Below, piece by piece: positions 1-5,652 of a stretch of 7,330 nt of DNA. The first letter of the stretch is position 1. Each line of letters begins with the position of its first letter. Location: assembly GCA_025352865.1 (NCBI GenBank), contig JANXSB010000580.1:1-7330 (forward strand), written 5' to 3'. Source of the DNA: Chthoniobacter sp. (lineage in GTDB: Bacteria > Verrucomicrobiota > Verrucomicrobiia > Chthoniobacterales > Chthoniobacteraceae). Position numbers and translations under genes: made by a program. Under the pieces are notes generated by a model. That model saw nothing but the letters and a program-made list of their open reading frames with translations. It was not told where the DNA came from and ran no database searches.

Positions 1-806
1 AAGTCGCCGGTCGTGGGCGCGGGTTTGGTCGTGGCGTCCCAGCCGAATTCGGTGAGCCACACTTCCTTGCCGGGCGCGTGCTCGCGCCGCCAGGTGAGGA
101 CATGGCCGATGTCTTTCAGAAAGCCGATCTTCGGGTCTTCCGGGTAGCTGCGCGCCCAAGTGGGCCAGCCGGTGATCTCGGCATACATGTGGATGTTCAC
201 GATGTCGTAGAGCGACTCCAGCCCCGCGAGGCAGTCCACGCTTTTCGAGTAGCTCCCGCTCTTGCCGAGATTCGCCGCGCATGTCGCAATGCGCATCTTC
301 GGATCACCCGTGCGCAGCCCGCCGGCCATCGCCTCGAAGAGCTTCCGATAAGTCGCGTCGTCGTACTTCCCCGGCTCATTGCCGATCTCCGCCGCCTCGA
401 CGAGCGGCACTTTCGCCGACGGCCCAAACGCGGCCGCGAACGCTTTGCCGTAGGCGAAGGCATCGCGCGGCAGATCCTTCCACGCGTCCGGCTTTAGGTT
501 GTCAAACATCAGGCTCGCCTCGGTGCGGTAGCCGGCTTTGGCCCACGAGCCATAGACCTGCGACCAATCGACCCCATTGCGCGCCAGCGGCAGCTTCAGC
601 GCATAGCCCGTGTCATCGCCGAAGTCCCAATCGACCGGGTGATAGTCCCGCACCAGCCGCGTGACCGGCGCATACAGCTCCGGCTTGAACGCGACCGTGT
701 GCCCGCACAGCCCCATGAAATCCCGCATCAGCGGGCGCGGCTGCTCCGCCGCACGCGAGGCCGCGGTGAAAATGGCGAGCACTACAAGCAGGGAAAAGAT
801 TCGCAT
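1..806 (-). CDS. Secreted TIM-barrel glycoside hydrolase, N-terminal part (cut by window edge)
   Basis: The minus strand is open from an ATG at 806-804 to the left edge, giving 268 residues with no stop. Residues 1-20 (MRIFSLLVVLAIFTAASRAA) form a signal peptide with an Ala-rich cleavage site. Two motifs typical of clan GH-A retaining glycosidases are present. One is EIGNEP at 140-145, with Glu144 as likely acid/base. The other is WLTEFGWD at 250-257, with Glu253 as likely nucleophile, placed at the end of a beta strand. The stretch NIHMYAE (204-210) fits another barrel strand with its active-site His/Tyr. The family within the clan cannot be fixed from the fragment; GH39- or GH5-like relatives are possible, and the substrate is unknown. 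The enzyme should act on a polysaccharide outside the cytoplasm. It lies 85 bp downstream of the small secreted protein on the same strand. No Shine-Dalgarno sequence precedes the start. Confidence 0.8.
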   Translation of the reverse strand, partial: MRIFSLLVVLAIFTAASRAAEQPRPLMRDFMGLCGHTVAFKPELYAPVTRLVRDYHPVDWDFGDDTGYALKLPLARNGVDWSQVYGSWAKAGYRTEASLMFDNLKPDAWKDLPRDAFAYGKAFAAAFGPSAKVPLVEAAEIGNEPGKYDDATYRKLFEAMAGGLRTGDPKMRIATCAANLGKSGSYSKSVDCLAGLESLYDIVNIHMYAEITGWPTWARSYPEDPKIGFLKDIGHVLTWRREHAPGKEVWLTEFGWDATTKPAPTTGD

Positions 807-891
807 GACAGGTGGATGGAAGATCGCCATTCCGCAGCGGTCATCGGCCAGCCGCGCGGAGGTTCACGCGCAGGCGGGGAAAAGCCAACCG

Positions 892-1296
892 CTATTTCTT
901 CGGCGGGTGCGCAGCGAGGTCGGTCACGCGACCAAGGATGAGAACAACCTCCTGCTTGGTTTCGGTATTCACGAGCGTGAGTTCCGAGACATCTTCATCT
1001 TCCCCTGCATTTGGATTATGCACCATCTTGAATTCAAACTTCGCCAGCTTCCATTTTGTCTTCGCGATGGTCTCCCCGAGTTTCAAAAACTCCGACGGTT
1101 GCTTGAGATCGGTCGTGCCGATTTGAAACGTGAATTTTTCCGGCGTGTCCTTCTTTGGGTCGCCGTCGTAGGCGTTGAAGAGCAGGCGAAACGGCGCGTG
1201 CGCCGCCGGTTTGTCCTCCGCCTGCACGCCCGGCGCAGGCGCTCCGAAAACCATGAGCAGCGCCGCAACAATCGTGAGGATTTGGAGGGGTTTCAC
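892..1296 (-). CDS. Small secreted protein of unknown function, probable GTG start
   Basis: An open frame with a TAG stop at 894-892 extends back to an ATG at 1443, but the stretch from 1443 to 1297 codes for an Arg- and Ser-rich sequence unlike protein and overlaps the repeat region. I place the start at the GTG at 1296-1294. That gives 134 residues beginning (M)KPLQILTIVAALLMVFG, with a signal peptide cleaved after VQA at about residue 26. The mature part is rich in charged residues and beta-prone. It includes PEKFTFQIGTTDL, a LKLGETIAKTKWKLAKFEFK segment and SELTLVNTETKQEVVLILG, ending in HPPKK. Such short proteins, with a strand, a GET/GDT-like turn and an 'ELTL.N..T...V.L' strand, are in my experience common in Verrucomicrobiota, but I cannot name a domain. 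It is divergent from surA and in tandem with the glycoside hydrolase. Function is unknown; a periplasmic or surface location is inferred. Confidence 0.7.
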   Translation of the reverse strand: MKPLQILTIVAALLMVFGAPAPGVQAEDKPAAHAPFRLLFNAYDGDPKKDTPEKFTFQIGTTDLKQPSEFLKLGETIAKTKWKLAKFEFKMVHNPNAGEDEDVSELTLVNTETKQEVVLILGRVTDLAAHPPKK

Positions 1297-1398
1297 AGCG
1301 GTGTTTTTTCTCGCAGATGACCGGCGCGAAGCTGGCGACAAATCCGCTCCCGCGCAATGCCGAAGATCGTGCGCAGCGAGGCGGCGAGGGGAAAATTT

Positions 1399-1460
1399 AT
1401 GAGGGATGAGGACAGAGCGGCGCTCCCGTTTTTCATCCCTCATCCTTCATACCTCATCCC
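1399..1460. repeat. Inverted heptamer repeats (TCATCCC-type)
   Basis: Four 7-bp units follow one another on the plus strand: TCATCCC (1433-1439), TCATCCT (1440-1446), TCATACC (1447-1453) and TCATCCC (1454-1460). Two units in the opposite orientation, ATGAGGG (1399-1405) and ATGAGGA (1406-1412), lie 20 bp to the left. The inner parts form a perfect 11-bp inverted repeat (1399-1409 with 1433-1443). The block sits between two divergent genes, so a transcription terminator would be out of place. Heptamer tandem repeats are known in several bacterial lineages as sites of copy-number change. Whether this one is regulatory is not known. Confidence 0.75.
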
Positions 1461-1475
1461 TTCCCCCCTCGCCGC

Positions 1476-1503
1476 TTGACTTCAAAGGCGCGCGTTTTAC
1501 CCT
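1476..1503 (+). promoter_or_regulatory. Possible sigma70-type promoter for surA-pdxA
   Basis: TTGACT at 1476-1481 matches the -35 consensus in five of six bases. TACCCT at 1498-1503, 16 bp further on, is a weak -10 with three of six matches. Transcription would begin near 1510 and give a leader of about 27 nt before the ATG at 1537. The site lies downstream of the heptamer repeats. The weak -10 makes this a tentative call. Confidence 0.3.
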
Positions 1504-1536
1504 CGCCCCCTTTCGCCCCTGCCGGCCCTCACCTCC

Positions 1537-2505
1537 ATGTCCCGATTTTCCCTTCGCCCCACTCCCCTCCTCGCCGCCGCGGCTGTATTCATCAGCCTTG
1601 CCGGGTGGTCGCCCGCGCAGGAGGTGCTCGATGGCATCGCCGCCGTGGTCAACAATGACGTGGTCACTTTCTCCCAGGTCCGCGAGCTGGTGGCCTCGAA
1701 GGAAAAGTCCGCGAAGGACACCTACAAGGGCGAGGAACTGGTGGCGAAGATCAAGGAAATCCGCCTCGCTGCGATCAACGACCTCATCGACCGCCAGCTC
1801 ATTTTGCAGGAGTTCAAATCGAAGGGCTTTCAGATTCCCGACTACTTCATCGACGAGCGCGTGACGACCATCGTGCGCGAGGAATTCGGCAACGACCGCG
1901 CCGCTTTCATCCGCACGCTGGCCGCGCAGGGCTTCACGCTGGAGCGCTTTCGCGAGCTGGAAAAGGACAAGATCATCGTCCAGGAAATGCGGCGGCAGGC
2001 GATCAAGGCCAAGCCGGAGGTTTCCGAAGCAAAGATCGCGGAATACTACAAACTGCACGCCGATGACTACGGCACGCCCGAGCAATTGAAACTGCGGACG
2101 ATCACCATCCGGGCCTCGACGGAAAACAATTCGCGGCGCAAGAAGATCGAGGAAATCCGCGGGATCGTCCTGGGCGGCGCGGAGTTCGGCGAGCTCGCGC
2201 GGATGTATTCCGAGGACGACAAGCAGGAGGCTTACGGCGACTGGGGCTGGATCGACAAACGGACGCTCAACGAGAGCCTCTCGAAAGCCGCCTTTGCGCT
2301 CAAGGCCGGCGAAGTCAGCAAGGTCATGGAACTCGCCGGCAGCTACTACCTGCTCTTCGCCGAGGCGAAAAAACCCGCCGTCACCAAGCCGCTCAAAGAC
2401 GTGCATGACGAGATCGAGAAAGGCCTGCTCCAGCTCGAACGGCAGAAGATGCAGGCCGACTGGCTGGCCAAGCTGCGGAAGAAGGCCTACATCAAAATGT
2501 ACTGA
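1537..2505 (+). CDS. surA: SurA-like periplasmic peptidyl-prolyl cis-trans isomerase/chaperone
   Basis: The 322-residue product has a signal peptide (about residues 1-27, ending SPA before QEVLDG). The SurA N-terminal chaperone region follows: residues 31-53, with DGIAAVVNNDVVTFSQV, are the usual opening of the family, and helices continue to about 160. A single parvulin (PpiC) domain spans about 184-280. It shows the hallmarks FGELARMYSED (217-227) and YGDWGWID (233-240), and a C-terminal helix returns to the chaperone part. E. coli SurA has two parvulin domains and about 428 residues, so this is a one-domain version. By family knowledge it helps outer-membrane proteins fold in the periplasm. 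The stop is 3 bp before the pdxA ATG, and surA-pdxA is also adjacent in E. coli, which supports both calls. No Shine-Dalgarno sequence is seen; the start is set by the signal peptide. Confidence 0.88.
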   Translation: MSRFSLRPTPLLAAAAVFISLAGWSPAQEVLDGIAAVVNNDVVTFSQVRELVASKEKSAKDTYKGEELVAKIKEIRLAAINDLIDRQLILQEFKSKGFQIPDYFIDERVTTIVREEFGNDRAAFIRTLAAQGFTLERFRELEKDKIIVQEMRRQAIKAKPEVSEAKIAEYYKLHADDYGTPEQLKLRTITIRASTENNSRRKKIEEIRGIVLGGAEFGELARMYSEDDKQEAYGDWGWIDKRTLNESLSKAAFALKAGEVSKVMELAGSYYLLFAEAKKPAVTKPLKDVHDEIEKGLLQLERQKMQADWLAKLRKKAYIKMY

Positions 2506-2508
2506 GCC

Positions 2509-3381
2509 ATGCCGGTCATCGGCATCACCCTCGGCGACGCGGCGGGCATCGGCCCGGAGATCGTGGCGGCAGCGCTCGCCTCGGGGAAAGTGGACGCGCG
2601 GTTTGAGTACCGCGTTATCGGCGAAAACGCGGACGCCCAGCCCGGCGAACCCACGCCAGCCACCTCCCGCGCGGCGCTCGCCGCGCTGGAGGAAAGCGCG
2701 CGGCTCCTGCGCACGGGCGAGATCGCCGCCATCGTCACCGGGCCGATCCACAAAGCGCGCATGCAGGCCGAGGGCTTCGCCTTTCCGGGGCAGACGGAGT
2801 TTTTCGCCGCCCGCGCCGGCGTCACCGACTTCGCCATGTGCCTCACCGGCGGCGCACTCACCGTCGCCCTCGTCACCGCGCACGTCCCGTTGCGCGATGT
2901 CGCCGCGCTTTTGTCCGCGCGCGAAATCATCCGCGTCGGCCACCTGCTCGCCGCCTTTCTCACCGCGCGCCTCGGCCGCGCGCCGCGCATCGCCGTCGCC
3001 GGCCTCAACCCCCACGCCGGCGAATCCGGCGCGCTCGGCCGCGAGGAAATCGAAATCCTCTCCCCCGCCATCACCCTCCTCACCAACCACCCGTCACCCG
3101 TCGCGCCCGCCACTTTCACCGGCCCGCTTTCCCCCGACACCGTCTTCCACCGCGCCGTCGCCGGCGAATTCGACGGCGTGCTCTGCATGTATCACGACCA
3201 GGGCCTCATCCCGCTCAAGCTCCACGCCTTGCACACCGGCGTGAACGTCACCCTCGGCCTCCCCTTCCCCCGCACCAGCCCCGACCACGGCACCGCCTTC
3301 GAGCTGGCGGGGAAAAACCTCGCCCGTCCCGACTCCATGATCGCCGCGATCAATCTCGCCGCCGCGCTCAGCGCCCGCTGA
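2509..3381 (+). CDS. pdxA: 4-hydroxythreonine-4-phosphate dehydrogenase PdxA
   Basis: The 290-residue product is PdxA, which oxidises 4-phosphohydroxy-L-threonine with NAD in the DXP-dependent pathway to pyridoxal phosphate, in the cytoplasm. The N-terminal GITLGDAAGIGPEI is the family signature. TGPIHKARM (77-85) and the following PGQTEF segment line the substrate pocket. The metal-binding histidines are recognisable as His125 (TAHVPLRD), His169 (LNPHAGE) and His229 (MYHDQGL), with spacing close to the E. coli enzyme. The tail TSPDHGTAFELAGK (257-270) is also typical. At 290 residues it is shorter than the E. coli protein (about 329), mainly between residues 38 and 75; no motif is lost. The first ATG follows the surA stop by 3 bp, so the two are probably co-transcribed and translationally linked. 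It converges with the cassette array. Confidence 0.95.
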   Translation: MPVIGITLGDAAGIGPEIVAAALASGKVDARFEYRVIGENADAQPGEPTPATSRAALAALEESARLLRTGEIAAIVTGPIHKARMQAEGFAFPGQTEFFAARAGVTDFAMCLTGGALTVALVTAHVPLRDVAALLSAREIIRVGHLLAAFLTARLGRAPRIAVAGLNPHAGESGALGREEIEILSPAITLLTNHPSPVAPATFTGPLSPDTVFHRAVAGEFDGVLCMYHDQGLIPLKLHALHTGVNVTLGLPFPRTSPDHGTAFELAGKNLARPDSMIAAINLAAALSAR

Positions 3382-3395
3382 CCGCGCGCCTCAGC

Positions 3396-3410
3396 CCCGC
3401 CGGCGGCGGG
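3396..3410. terminator. Possible hairpin after pdxA
   Basis: CCCGCC (3396-3401) and GGCGGG (3405-3410) can form a six-pair GC stem with a 3-nt loop, 15 bp after the pdxA stop. There is no T-run on either side, so it is not a clear intrinsic terminator. It lies where plus-strand surA-pdxA and the minus-strand cassette genes converge, where a terminator would be useful. Confidence 0.22.
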
Positions 3411-3438
3411 TTGGCGATGGCGAGCGCGCCGAGGGCGA

Positions 3439-3537
3439 GGAGGCTGGCGCGCTGGCTGCGCGGTGGGGGCAAGGCGGTGGCCGGAAGCAGCCAGCGTGAC
3501 CGCCGGAGCAGTGCGCTGCAGCGCATACGGGTTAGCC
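3439..3537 (-). repeat. Truncated attC at the distal end of the array
   Basis: From GGAGGCTGG at 3439 to GTTAGCC at 3531-3537 the sequence follows the other attC copies, including GCTGGCTGC/GCAGCCAGC stem halves. Left of 3439 the similarity stops: no GCCTAAC core and no CAGCGACTGC L box are found where expected. The outer core at which integrase cuts is therefore absent. This copy marks the junction with the pdxA side of the chromosome and probably cannot release the last cassette. Confidence 0.75.
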
Positions 3538-3547
3538 GTTGCGGTCA

Positions 3548-4261
3548 TTAGTGAAAGCGGCTGTAGATGCGAGTCCAGAAGGGCGCAAAGCTCGCAAGCA
3601 GCTTATCGTAAGCGGCTCGTTCTGCCTTCTTGCGGGCGGCGTCGATTGCGTTGCTGCTGCCCCAAGCGATCGTCAGTCCTGAGCGCGAATCGCCCTCCTC
3701 AAGAGCGCCGTAGATGTAGCCGGTCTTGGTGTCCATCAGGATGGCCGAGGCGGTGGAGTTGATCTTGTATCGCTTGTTGGGAGCAAGGCCGAGCGTAAGA
3801 GTGGTCAGCGGCGCAATAACCTCGTTATCGCTGAACTCGGTAGCGAGCGTATAAAGGAGAATCACGTCGGCCTGGAGCTTGGCGGATGCCTCGCGAAGGT
3901 CGAGGTCAGAGGAAAGGGACTTGGGCAGCAAGAGACGGTTGAGTGCAACAACGCCTGCGACGCCCCGAAGCTTCGAAATCGTGTCGATGTCCTGCTCCGT
4001 TTCGATGTCGCGTGTCGTGACGACGCTGTAAGCGCCGGACCCCACTCCCTGCGCTGACTCGGAGCGATAGCCGCTCTCCTGAATCCGCACGACTGCAAGA
4101 TTGGCAGGGAACTTGATTGCCGGGCGCGCGACAAAAGCCTTCTTAACGCGCGGATCGGTGAAAGTGCTCAAGTCGGCTTGGCGTCCGGGGGTGACATAGC
4201 TGGCGCACGAGCAAAGGAACAATGCAGCGGACAGCGAAAGGATGAGTTGTAGTGGCTTCAT
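3548..4261 (-). CDS. Cassette-encoded lipoprotein of unknown function
   Basis: The 237-residue product starts at ATG 4261-4259 with a lipoprotein signal peptide: MKPLQLILSLSAALF, then LCSC, with Cys19 as likely lipidated residue. The mature part mixes helix and strand. It includes NLAVVRIQESGYRSES, a VVTTRDIETEQD segment, a LQADVILLYTLATEF strand, and a GTP- or nucleotide-free C-terminal half with ASAILMDTKTGYIYGALEEG followed by a Lys/Arg/Ala-rich helix. The 'ADVILLYTL ... A.ILMDTKTG.IYG' pattern recalls CsgG/LpoB-like envelope lipoproteins, but this is only a visual likeness. It ends in two in-frame stops, TAA (3550-3548) and TGA (3547-3545), just before the attC. The leader between the preceding attC core and the ATG is 23 nt without a Shine-Dalgarno sequence. 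It is the last cassette of the array. Confidence 0.78.
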   Translation of the reverse strand: MKPLQLILSLSAALFLCSCASYVTPGRQADLSTFTDPRVKKAFVARPAIKFPANLAVVRIQESGYRSESAQGVGSGAYSVVTTRDIETEQDIDTISKLRGVAGVVALNRLLLPKSLSSDLDLREASAKLQADVILLYTLATEFSDNEVIAPLTTLTLGLAPNKRYKINSTASAILMDTKTGYIYGALEEGDSRSGLTIAWGSSNAIDAARKKAERAAYDKLLASFAPFWTRIYSRFH

Positions 4262-4284
4262 AGATTTCAGGATGCGCGAGCAAC

Positions 4285-4408
4285 GCCTAACGACCCCAAG
4301 CTCAGCGACTGCGGAGGGTGGTGCGCTGGCTGCATGGTGGCGGAAAGGCGGAGACTGGAAGCAGCCAGCGTGACAGCCGGAGCAGCTCGCTGCAGCGCAT
4401 GGTTAGGC
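4285..4408 (-). repeat. attC site, 124 bp
   Basis: On the plus strand it runs from GCCTAAC (4285-4291) to GTTAGGC (4402-4408). In gene direction the inner boxes are CAGCGAGCTGC and, after the stem, GCAGTCGCTG; they pair except for one extra G on the gene-proximal arm. The stem continues with GCTGGCTGC and GCAGCCAGC. The centre holds GGCGGAAAGGCGG (4339-4351). It belongs to the membrane-protein cassette. The length is like that of Vibrio cholerae repeats. Confidence 0.85.
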
Positions 4409-4415
4409 GTTTCGT

Positions 4416-4856
4416 TCATGTGGGACGGAAGAAGCGAAACCATATAAAGGAGAGGGCGAGCATACCGAGCAGGCCGAAGATAGAACTGCCGAAGAACCAG
4501 CCGGCTGCCAAGCCCGGCTCGCGCTCCTCAAGGCAGGCAATAATCCTGGGTGCTGCGCAGAAAAGGCCGAGCACAATACCAAAGCACGCGAAAGCGATGG
4601 CCCATATCGAGTAAGGCTTCCGACGCCCAAAGATGTAAGCGAAAACGGTGGCCGCCACAGAAGCCCCGAATGCCGCAAGTAGCACGATCGGGAGTGAGTA
4701 GCGGAAGCCGTAGAAGAGAAATGGAACACCGGCGAGGTCACGACTGATGACGAGGTGTGGCGTGCCGGTGAGCGCACCGAAAAGAGCGGTCCCTACGACT
4801 GGAGCGATAATGCACACGGAAAGCATGGTGACAATAAATGGAAGGATCGCACGCAT
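4416..4856 (-). CDS. Cassette-encoded four-helix membrane protein of unknown function
   Basis: The frame is open further upstream, to 4976, but that extension reads through the neighbouring attC and is Arg/His-rich nonsense. The start that fits the cassette boundary is the ATG at 4856-4854, 26 nt after the attC core. This gives 146 residues beginning MRAILPFIVTM. Four hydrophobic segments are clear, at about 4-30, 52-76, 81-105 and 117-142. Positive charges at 77-80 (GRRKP) and the C-terminal FRFFRPT suggest the inner side for those loops. An Arg-Cys-Glu-Glu loop (104-113) lies opposite. No enzymatic motif is visible and I do not recognise the family. The TGA stop lies in the conserved sequence next to the attC core. 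Confidence 0.72.
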   Translation of the reverse strand: MRAILPFIVTMLSVCIIAPVVGTALFGALTGTPHLVISRDLAGVPFLFYGFRYSLPIVLLAAFGASVAATVFAYIFGRRKPYSIWAIAFACFGIVLGLFCAAPRIIACLEEREPGLAAGWFFGSSIFGLLGMLALSFIWFRFFRPT

Positions 4857-4882
4857 TACATTCTCGGATGACGCGCAGAAGC

Positions 4883-5006
4883 GCCTAACGACCCAAAGCT
4901 CAGCGACGGGCGGCTCGGGCGCGACGCCTGCATGGTGGGCGGAAAGGCGGCGGCGGAAGCAGGTGCCGTGACGCACGGAGCGGTTCGCTGCAGCGCATGG
5001 TCAGGC
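4883..5006 (-). repeat. attC site, 124 bp, with altered core and weaker stem
   Basis: It runs from GCCTAAC (4883-4889) to GTCAGGC (5000-5006). The second core is GCCTGAC on the gene strand, which breaks the RYYYAAC consensus at the first invariant A. The right arm is almost identical to that of the copy at 7178-7301, but the left arm (CAGCGACGGGCGGCTCGG) has drifted and pairs less well. It may recombine poorly. It closes the OB-fold lipoprotein cassette. Confidence 0.8.
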
Positions 5007-5025
5007 GTTTCGTTCGATTGGAAAT

Positions 5026-5502
5026 TCATGGCTTGGTCGCTGGATGCGTCGGCTCCACTCGGAGAATAACACACGCATAGAGGCAGGCCCCGCCCACCTC
5101 GTCTGGCGCGGTGACGCTGCCTTGGAGGAACAAACCCTTGAGGGTAACGACCTCGCCGACCTGCATGGGCCAGAGCTTGTCTTGGTCTCTGGCGAGGAAG
5201 CAATTCACACCGGCGAGGAATGATTTATTGTCTTGGCCGATGGTGATGGCACCGGCCTTCCGGCCGCGGCCGATATAGCCAATCCGTCCCCGAACCTTCA
5301 CGACGCGGTCGCTCGTGGCGGTCATGCCCCAAGAACGCCAATCGGTCGCTGCTAGCGTGTGCTGTGGATGCGCCTTGTTCACGGTGCGCATCGCCTGCTG
5401 AAATCTCTCCTCATCAGCTTTTGAATTGGCGCACGAGGAAAGACACGACGCAACGATGCAACCGAGGAGTGTGCTGATGATGGGATGTGCCAAAGCTCTC
5501 AT
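5026..5502 (-). CDS. Cassette-encoded lipoprotein with OB-fold (tRNA_anti-like) domain
   Basis: The 158-residue product starts at ATG 5502-5500, 20 nt after the attC core. Residues 1-24 form a lipoprotein signal with LSSC and Cys24 as likely lipidation site (VASC at Cys20 is an alternative). Residues about 67-148 have the strand pattern of the OB-fold 'tRNA_anti-like' family. VVKVRGRIGYIG opens it, AITIGQDNKSFLAGVNCFL continues, then a VGEVVTLKGLFLQG strand pair and a closing LYACVIL strand with the typical final Cys. In that family the domain occurs in small secreted or lipid-anchored proteins, and its ligand is not established. A short charged linker (25-66) joins anchor and domain. The protein probably sits on a membrane facing the periplasm. 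The stop lies 19 bp before the attC, further away than in the other cassettes. Confidence 0.78.
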   Translation of the reverse strand: MRALAHPIISTLLGCIVASCLSSCANSKADEERFQQAMRTVNKAHPQHTLAATDWRSWGMTATSDRVVKVRGRIGYIGRGRKAGAITIGQDNKSFLAGVNCFLARDQDKLWPMQVGEVVTLKGLFLQGSVTAPDEVGGACLYACVILRVEPTHPATKP

Positions 5503-5522
5503 TGCTCAGGAGGCGCGAGAAC

Positions 5523-5646
5523 GCCTAACGACCCCAAGCTCAGCGACTGCGGAGGCTGGCGCGCTGGCTGCATGGTCGGGGAAAGGCGGAGGCCGGAAGC
5601 AGCCAGCGTGACAGCCGGAGCAGTTCGCTGCAGCGCATGGTTAGGC
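5523..5646 (-). repeat. attC site, 124 bp, best-preserved copy
   Basis: It is bounded by GCCTAAC (5523-5529) and GTTAGGC (5640-5646), both perfect matches to RYYYAAC/GTTRRRY. The L boxes are CAGCGACTGC (5541-5550, 10 nt) and GCAGTTCGCTG (5620-5630, 11 nt); they pair with one unpaired base. The outer stem adds GCTGGCTGC (5563-5571) with GCAGCCAGC (5599-5607). It closes the tyrosinase-like cassette. Confidence 0.88.
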
Positions 5647-5652
5647 GTTGCG

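Noticed and set aside
78..664. Plus-strand open frames at the left end
   Set aside because: They oppose the glycoside hydrolase frame, which has a signal peptide and two catalytic motifs; the plus-strand products are Arg/Pro-rich without any motif.
1399..1443. Intrinsic terminator at the heptamer hairpin
   Set aside because: It lies between divergent gene starts, has a long loop, and no gene ends there.
1447..3090. A 547-codon open frame on the minus strand
   Set aside because: It lies wholly opposite surA and pdxA, both of which have clear family motifs. The Asp/Arg/Gly/Leu-rich product is what GC-rich antisense DNA yields.
4857..4976. An N-terminal extension of the membrane protein to an ATG at 4976
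   Set aside because: The extra 40 residues read through the attC stem and cross the cassette boundary; hydrophobic sequence starts only at the ATG at 4856.
4416..5502. Toxin-antitoxin or two-gene cassette
   Set aside because: Each cassette has one gene of 140-250 codons; no second small gene or toxin motif is visible.
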